A stretch of 10,718 nt of DNA. Origin: Myroides sp. (lineage in GTDB: Bacteria; Bacteroidota; Bacteroidia; Flavobacteriales; Flavobacteriaceae). Below are positions 6,414 through 10,718 of the stretch, one piece after another; position 1 is the first letter of the stretch; each line of letters begins with the position of its first letter. Location of the stretch: positions 1 through 10,718 of the forward strand of contig JAHAYQ010000135.1 of NCBI GenBank assembly GCA_018384465.1, read 5' to 3'. The position numbers and the translations under genes are program-made. A model generated the notes under the pieces. It searched no databases. It was not told the origin of the DNA and saw only the letters and a list, made by a program, of their open reading frames with translations.

Positions 6414-7826
6414 TTATTTGTTTGTTTCTTTTTTGTTGTATCCTAATATTTTTAAGACGTCGTCTGCTGTTTGTTGTTCTGAAAACACTTCGGTTGCTAA
6501 AATACCGTTTTCATCGCGGTCTATCAATATGTGTTTTGGTTGCGGTATTAAACAATGGTGAATACCACCTTGCCCGCCAATAGTTTCTTGATAAGCACCT
6601 GTATTAAAAAAGCCAATATACAATGGTTTTTCTTTACTAAATTTTGGAAGATAAATGGCGTTCCAGTTTTGTTCAGAGTTGTAATAATCATCAGAATCGC
6701 ACGTTAAACCACCCAATAGCACTCGTTCGTAGGTATCGTTCCAACGGTTTACAGCCAACATGATAAAACGCTTGTTAATAGCCCATGTATCTGGTAAAGT
6801 AGTAATGAAAGACGAATCGATCATGTTCCACTTTTCACGGTCGTTTTGTTGTTTTTGATACAACACTTTATAAATAGCTCCGCCTGATTCTCCTACGGTG
6901 AACGAACCAAATTCTGTGAAAATATGTGGTACATCAACCTCTGCTTCTTCACATGCCATTTTTATTTGATTGATGATTTCATCTATCATATAGGCGTAAT
7001 CGTAATCAAAGGTTAACGAGTTTTTAATAGGAAACCCACCACCAATATTTAAGCTGTTTAAAGTTGGGCACTCTTTTTTCAAATTAGTATACACTTTTAA
7101 ACATTTACTTAACTCGTTCCAATAATATGCCGTATCGCGAATACCGGTATTGATAAAGAAATGCAACATCTTAAGTTCTACCTGCGGATTTTCAGCAATT
7201 GTTTTTCTATAAAAAGGGACAATGTTTTTATAACCAATACCTAAACGAGAAGTGTAAAATTCGAATTTTGGTTCTTCTTCCGACGCAATGCGGATTCCGA
7301 TTTGAAATTTTCCTTTAATTTGTTCTTGTAACAAATCTAACTCTTCGTAATTATCAATAATAGGTACGGTATTTTTATGACCATTATTTAAAATTCGAGC
7401 GATATTTTCTATGTATTGGTCTCTTTTAAAACCATTACAAATGATATTCGTTTTTTTAGTAATTTTTCCGTTTGCCAATAAATTTTCTACAATATTAATA
7501 TCAAAAGCAGATGATGTTTCGATATGTATATCGTTTTTAAAGGCTTCGTTCATCACATACTCAAAATGTGAACTTTTAGTACAATAGCAATAATAGTAGT
7601 TGCCTTCGTACTTGTGTTTTTCCATTGCCTGTCTAAACCAACCTTTAGCTTTGTTGATGTTGTTTGATATCTGTGGCAAATAAGTAAACTTTAAAGGGGT
7701 ACCATATTGTTCTACCAACTTCATTAAATCGATGTTGTGAAACATTAGGTTGTCTTTCTTTAAGGTAAACTCTTCTTGAGGAAAATAAAATGATTGATTG
7801 ATTAAGTCGATATATTTAGTATTCAT
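6414..7826 (-). CDS. speA: Arginine decarboxylase, short flavobacterial type (PLP, alanine-racemase fold)
   Basis: A complete 470-residue fold-type III PLP decarboxylase, expected to convert arginine to agmatine in the cytoplasm. K84 in CYCTKSSHF is the likely PLP lysine. Then follow SRLGIGY (193-199), LHFFINTG (221-228), the glycine loop NIGGGFP (260-266), GGLTCDSDD (372-380) with the partner-subunit cysteine C376, and GAYQETI (410-416). The position of the usual EPGR phosphate-binding motif reads EFGS (305-308). It is shorter than E. coli SpeA (over 600 residues) and lacks its extra domains, but closely matches proteins I recall as arginine decarboxylases in Flavobacterium. The DHS-family gene follows after 25 bases. 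A related substrate such as carboxyspermidine cannot be excluded from sequence alone. Confidence 0.88.
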   Translation of the reverse strand: MNTKYIDLINQSFYFPQEEFTLKKDNLMFHNIDLMKLVEQYGTPLKFTYLPQISNNINKAKGWFRQAMEKHKYEGNYYYCYCTKSSHFEYVMNEAFKNDIHIETSSAFDINIVENLLANGKITKKTNIICNGFKRDQYIENIARILNNGHKNTVPIIDNYEELDLLQEQIKGKFQIGIRIASEEEPKFEFYTSRLGIGYKNIVPFYRKTIAENPQVELKMLHFFINTGIRDTAYYWNELSKCLKVYTNLKKECPTLNSLNIGGGFPIKNSLTFDYDYAYMIDEIINQIKMACEEAEVDVPHIFTEFGSFTVGESGGAIYKVLYQKQQNDREKWNMIDSSFITTLPDTWAINKRFIMLAVNRWNDTYERVLLGGLTCDSDDYYNSEQNWNAIYLPKFSKEKPLYIGFFNTGAYQETIGGQGGIHHCLIPQPKHILIDRDENGILATEVFSEQQTADDVLKILGYNKKETNK

Positions 7827-8087
7827 ATTAAATCTTTTTAAATGGTTTATAAATTAAAGGATCTGTGTATGAATACGTTTCAAACTCTGATATTAGCAAA
7901 AGCAATCGAAAGTTTTTCGCTATATACATTCGTAAAGCGTACTAAGCGATAAAGCTGTTTTAAATACAAAGGAAGTTGCCACCGAAGCTTAGACAATTTT
8001 GTCTTAACCGATGTATTAAAATACTCCTTTTTAAATTGAATTTTAAAAAATTTAATCACTTAAAAATAATAATTGTTAATGGTAAAA
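7827..8087. other. aroB-speA intergenic region with small hairpins
   Basis: This 261-base gap is larger than its neighbours. On the minus strand it holds two adjacent small stems, GTATT/AATAC (8024-8013, two-base loop) and AGACAA/TTGTCT (8004-7991, two-base loop), and a CGAAA/TTTCG stem (7919-7907). All three lie inside the possible 59-codon ORF. I found no exact TAnnTTTG element on the minus strand and no strong terminator after aroB, so read-through from aroB into speA is possible. Confidence 0.5.
7880..8059 (-). CDS. Possible 59-residue basic small ORF (leader?) upstream of speA
   Basis: Between aroB and speA the minus strand has an open frame beginning GTG at 8059 and ending TGA at 7882-7880, encoding 59 residues. 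An in-frame TAA lies just before the GTG and there is no in-frame ATG. The product is strongly basic (13 Lys/Arg against 2 Glu), with a central segment LRWQLPLYLKQLYRLVRF (25-42) that could form an amphipathic helix, and it ends FANIRV. It starts 28 bases after the aroB stop and ends 53 bases before the speA ATG. I recognise no family. It could be a small protein, a regulatory leader peptide or a chance frame. The lack of an ATG and of a ribosome site next to the GTG keeps confidence low. Confidence 0.33.
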   Translation of the reverse strand: MIKFFKIQFKKEYFNTSVKTKLSKLRWQLPLYLKQLYRLVRFTNVYSEKLSIAFANIRV

Positions 8088-9155
8088 TTAACTACTCATA
8101 TAACCGTTAAAAGCTTGAATAACCAACTCACTTTCAACCGATTGATTAACAACACCTTTACCAATATCCGCCAATAAAGTAAAACAGATGTTACCGTTTT
8201 CATTCTTCTTGTCGTGTATCAATAAATGGGTACAAATTTCAATATCATTTTTGGTAAAAACAACACTTTCAAAAATTAAATTTAAAGTTTGTTTTATTTC
8301 ATTGTATGCCGATTGATTTAAGATCCCTTTTTGATACGAAATATAAGCCTCTAAAACCATACCAATTGCAATTGCTTCACCGTGAAGTAAAGGCTTTATT
8401 CCTTTACCCGAATGACTATACGTTTCGATGACATGCCCTAAAGTATGACCAAAATTAAGCAGTTTCCGCAGATTTTTTTCTAAAGGATCTTGCTGTACAA
8501 TTTCGTTTTTAATGGATACCGAATGATATATTAGTAACAGTAAATCATCTGTGGAAAGTTCTTCTAAATGCTGCAATTGCTTCCAATACGAAGCATCGGC
8601 AATTAAACCATGTTTGTACATTTCTGCTAAGCCCGAGCGCATTTCATTTCCCGGTAATGTATCTAAAAAAGCAGTATCAATTAGTACCATTTGGGGCGCA
8701 GCAAAACTTCCAACCATATTTTTCAATCCACCTAAGTTCACTCCAGTTTTTGTACCTACCGAGGCGTCTACCATTGACAACAAAGTGGTAGGAATGTTTA
8801 CAAAATCAATCCCTCTTTTATACGTTGCGGCTACAAATCCACCTAAATCGCACACCATACCACCGCCTATATTCATAAGCAATGCTTTGCGATCTATCTG
8901 TAACTCAATCAAACTTTCCCAAACTGCTGTACAAGTTTCTATTGTTTTGTTTTCTTCGCCTGCTTCAATTTCAATAATTTCAAAAGAAACATCTACAGCT
9001 AACCATTGCAATACATAGTTTAAACAATGTTGTGCTGTATTTTCATCAACCAAAAGTACAATTTTGCTATACCCCTGTTTACTTATATGTTGCGAAAGTG
9101 CTGAAAACGAATCTGAACCGAATAAAACCTGGTAATTTGTTGCCTGAATTTGCAT
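8088..9155 (-). CDS. aroB: 3-dehydroquinate synthase
   Basis: A cytoplasmic NAD- and Zn-dependent enzyme, second step of the shikimate pathway, turning DAHP into 3-dehydroquinate. I place the start at the ATG at 9155, giving 355 residues, the usual length. An upstream in-frame ATG at 9221 would add 22 residues rich in Cys, Phe and Ser that match no AroB and would nearly reach the divergent gene. Motifs are GEENK (66-70), the NAD loop GGGMVCDLGGF (97-107), IPTTLLSMVDASVGTKTGVN (121-140), and the metal ligands E178 (GLAEMYKHG), H237 (NFGHTLGH) and H258 (LLHGEA). T136 replaces a position that is often Gly or Ile, a minor variation. It is first on its strand, divergent from the proline dehydrogenase gene, and may read through into speA. 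Confidence 0.96.
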   Translation of the reverse strand: MQIQATNYQVLFGSDSFSALSQHISKQGYSKIVLLVDENTAQHCLNYVLQWLAVDVSFEIIEIEAGEENKTIETCTAVWESLIELQIDRKALLMNIGGGMVCDLGGFVAATYKRGIDFVNIPTTLLSMVDASVGTKTGVNLGGLKNMVGSFAAPQMVLIDTAFLDTLPGNEMRSGLAEMYKHGLIADASYWKQLQHLEELSTDDLLLLIYHSVSIKNEIVQQDPLEKNLRKLLNFGHTLGHVIETYSHSGKGIKPLLHGEAIAIGMVLEAYISYQKGILNQSAYNEIKQTLNLIFESVVFTKNDIEICTHLLIHDKKNENGNICFTLLADIGKGVVNQSVESELVIQAFNGYMSS

Positions 9156-9201
9156 GCTTAAAAATTTTGAGGTAAAAATAAAGCAAATTTTAGAACTATT
9201 G

Positions 9202-9209
9202 TATCTTTG
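9202..9209 (+). promoter_or_regulatory. -7 promoter element for the proline dehydrogenase gene
   Basis: TATCTTTG is an exact match to the Bacteroidota TAnnTTTG consensus and sits in the form GTATCTTTGCA that is very frequent in flavobacterial promoters. It ends 20 bases before the ATG at 9230, giving a short leader of about 14 bases. A convincing -33 TTTG at the right spacing is not visible. It lies upstream of the chosen aroB start, which supports that shorter start. Confidence 0.68.
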
Positions 9210-9229
9210 CAAGCACAACATAATTTCAA

Positions 9230-10402
9230 ATGGAAAAGATATTTGACAATACAGAGGTTGCTTTTGCGTTAAAAAACAACACCGAACTTAATAAAGCGTA
9301 CTACTTATTTAAATTAATAAGCAGCAATACAATGGTAAAATTGGGCACTTCGTTGACTACTTTTGCCATTTCTACCAACCTTCCTGTAAAAGGTTTGATT
9401 AAATCTACTGTGTTTGATCATTTTTGTGGCGGCGTTAATGAACAAGATTGTTTAAGCGTGGTTGATAAAATGTACACCAAAGGCGTGTCTTCTGTATTGG
9501 ACTATTCAGTTGAAGGCAAAGAAAATGAAGAACAGTTTGATCATACCTTGCAAATGACACTGAAAACCATTGAGTTTGCCAAAGAAAAAGAGGCTATTCC
9601 CTTTGCAGTGTTTAAACCCACAGGTGTAGGTAGGTTTTATTTGTTTGAAAAGAAGGGAGAAAACCTTCCTTTTACTGATGCCGAACAACAAGAATGGAAA
9701 CGTGTAGTAGATCGATTTGATACCATTTGTAGAACGGCTTATGAAAAAGATGTGATGTTGCTGATTGATGCTGAACACAGTTGGATGCAGGATGCGGCAG
9801 ATGAACTGATTTTAGAAATGATGCGAAAATACAATAAAGAAAAGTGTATCATTTTTAACACAGCTCAAACTTACCGTTGGGATCGTTTTGATTTTGTTAA
9901 AAATGTGCATGCCATAGGTCTGCGCGAAGGGTTTCACGCAGGTTTTAAAGTGGTTCGTGGTGCTTATATGGAAATTGAACGTGAACGTGCCACAGAAAAA
10001 GGCTATCCTTCACCTATATGTGCTACCAAAGCGCAAACAGATGCTACTTTTAATAAAACGGTGATGTACATGATAGAAAACATCAACAATAAAATGGCTC
10101 TTTATGCAGGTACACATAATGAAGAAAGTAGTTATTTGATAATGGATTTAATGCGCAAAAATCAATTGGCAAACAACGATAAACGTATTTGGTTTGGACA
10201 ATTATACGGCATGAGTGACAACATTAGTTATAATTTAGCAAATCATAACTACAATGTATCTAAATACTTGCCTTTTGGTCCGGTGTACGATGTAGTTCCT
10301 TATTTGATTAGACGTGCTAATGAGAATACTTCGGTAGCCGGACAAACCAATAGAGAGTTAGATTTATTAGAAAGAGAATTGAAACGCCGTAGAGCAAAAT
10401 AA
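9230..10402 (+). CDS. Monofunctional proline dehydrogenase (PRODH family)
   Basis: A complete 390-residue FAD enzyme that oxidises proline to pyrroline-5-carboxylate and passes electrons to the respiratory quinone pool, normally as a peripheral membrane protein. The TIM-barrel hallmarks are FKPTGVGR (128-135), LLIDAEHSW (177-185), FKVVRGAYMEIER (239-251), YAGTHNE (292-298), GQLYGMSDNI (323-332) and the signature YLPFGPVYDVVPYLIRRANEN (346-366). In that signature, R361 and R362 match the pair that binds the proline carboxylate. No pyrroline-5-carboxylate dehydrogenase domain is attached, so the second step must be encoded elsewhere. The N-terminal 70 residues are helical-looking, as in mitochondrial-type PRODH. 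The C-terminus ends in a basic RELKRRRAK tail. It is transcribed alone, divergent from aroB and convergent with the TRIC-family gene. Confidence 0.95.
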   Translation: MEKIFDNTEVAFALKNNTELNKAYYLFKLISSNTMVKLGTSLTTFAISTNLPVKGLIKSTVFDHFCGGVNEQDCLSVVDKMYTKGVSSVLDYSVEGKENEEQFDHTLQMTLKTIEFAKEKEAIPFAVFKPTGVGRFYLFEKKGENLPFTDAEQQEWKRVVDRFDTICRTAYEKDVMLLIDAEHSWMQDAADELILEMMRKYNKEKCIIFNTAQTYRWDRFDFVKNVHAIGLREGFHAGFKVVRGAYMEIERERATEKGYPSPICATKAQTDATFNKTVMYMIENINNKMALYAGTHNEESSYLIMDLMRKNQLANNDKRIWFGQLYGMSDNISYNLANHNYNVSKYLPFGPVYDVVPYLIRRANENTSVAGQTNRELDLLERELKRRRAK

Positions 10403-10410
10403 GGATAGAT

Positions 10411-10516
10411 GATACTGCCTAACTAAAAGGTAAAATAATCTTCTTTGTTTATTATATTGATAAAGTGGATTGTTAAATGTTGAATTTCAAACTATTCATT
10501 CTTTTTAGGCAGTATC
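10411..10516. repeat. Long-range 12-bp inverted repeat between converging genes (possible terminator stem)
   Basis: GATACTGCCTAA at 10411-10422 is the exact reverse complement of TTAGGCAGTATC at 10505-10516, separated by 82 AT-rich bases. A further AAAAG/CTTTT match continues inward after a two-base bulge. The right arm is followed on the plus strand by AATTTTTT, so a proline dehydrogenase transcript could form a terminator-like stem with an unusually long loop. The left arm starts nine bases after that gene's stop. The right arm overlaps the stop codon of the converging gene. Confidence 0.68.
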
Positions 10517-10718
10517 AATTTTTTATGCGTATTTGTGGCAAAGACCAATGGTATCGTACAGCTAATAATCGAGTTAAAATAATGGTACTGGCTGTTGCAA
10601 TCGATATTATATCATCTGGCAGATGCAACATTTTTAAAACAAAAAACATGATACCACCCGAAAGGCAAGCTGTAGCATAAATTTCTTTTCTTAAAATAAC
10701 CGGAATTTCATTGCATAA
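10515..10718 (-). CDS. TRIC/UPF0126 (YicG-like) membrane protein, C-terminal part only
   Basis: The minus strand is open from the right window edge to a TGA at 10517-10515, giving 67 residues of a C-terminus whose start lies outside the window. The sequence has NEIPVILRKEIYATACLSGG, a hydrophobic helix (about residues 14-30), a second one at about 37-53, and the ending RLLAVRYHWSLP (50-61). These are features of the UPF0126/TRIC trimeric cation-channel family, in which the RKEIYA and late R-x-x-AVRYHW-x-LP segments are conserved. Bacterial TRIC proteins are about 200 residues with seven helices and conduct monovalent cations. The stop codon overlaps the right arm of the inverted repeat that separates this gene from proline dehydrogenase. 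The plus-strand frame over the same bases has no family features. Confidence 0.85.
   Translation of the reverse strand, partial: LCNEIPVILRKEIYATACLSGGIMFFVLKMLHLPDDIISIATASTIILTRLLAVRYHWSLPQIRIKN

Noticed and set aside
8551..9018. 155-codon plus-strand frame antisense to aroB
   Set aside because: It lies wholly inside the well-supported aroB gene; its Pro, Ser and Ile-rich product is a typical shadow translation and has no promoter or ribosome site.
9156..9229. Exact TAnnTTTG promoter for aroB on the minus strand
   Set aside because: Only near matches (TATTTTTA at 9180-9173, and a TTTG with a three-base gap after TA) are present and no -33 element is properly spaced, so I did not list a site.
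10477..10680. Plus-strand 67-codon open frame after the proline dehydrogenase gene
   Set aside because: The opposite strand encodes a recognisable C-terminus of a TRIC/UPF0126 protein over the same bases; the plus-strand frame has no family features and runs through the inverted repeat.

Overview
The window looks like chromosomal DNA of a flavobacterium (Bacteroidota, Flavobacteriaceae). The sequence is AT-rich, Shine-Dalgarno sites are weak or absent, and Bacteroidota-type promoter elements (TAnnTTTG) sit before several genes. The gene content is also typical: a sixA-ppk1-ppx cluster, a DUF4199 membrane protein beside a metal-type kdsA, a short flavobacterial arginine decarboxylase beside a deoxyhypusine-synthase-like protein, and a monofunctional proline dehydrogenase. 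I see no mobile element, CRISPR array, tRNA or rRNA.

Layout. (1) Positions 1-3353, minus strand: a tightly overlapping polyphosphate operon transcribed sixA > ppk1 > ppx, with ppx cut by the left window edge. (2) Positions 3496-4853, plus strand: DUF4199 membrane protein, then kdsA two bases later. (3) Positions 4859-4892: a strong bidirectional terminator between kdsA and the genes converging on it. (4) Positions 4897-9155, minus strand: read in transcription order, aroB, a possible 59-codon leader ORF, a speA-type arginine decarboxylase, a DHS-family protein, and a small protein with an extreme Asp/Glu tail. The last of these seems to have its own promoter, placed inside an inverted repeat. 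(5) Positions 9230-10402, plus strand: proline dehydrogenase, divergent from aroB and preceded by a clear TATCTTTG element. (6) Positions 10515-10718, minus strand: the C-terminal end of a TRIC/UPF0126 membrane protein. Its stop codon overlaps one arm of a long-range inverted repeat lying between it and the proline dehydrogenase gene.

How the genes work together. SixA, PPK1 and Ppx form a polyphosphate synthesis and degradation set. KdsA supplies Kdo for lipopolysaccharide, and AroB supplies 3-dehydroquinate for aromatic amino acids. Arginine decarboxylase would make agmatine, and the DHS-like enzyme probably acts in polyamine chemistry. The agmatinase gene that I recall lying between these two in related flavobacteria is absent here.

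Most of the window is ordinary core metabolism and no wholly new system is evident. The points most worth a second look are the polyamine block (no adjacent agmatinase, a DHS-like enzyme without the usual KHH motif, an upstream basic ORF and the adjacent polyacidic protein), the Phe at the second catalytic-His position of PPK1, and the two perfect 12-bp inverted repeats.
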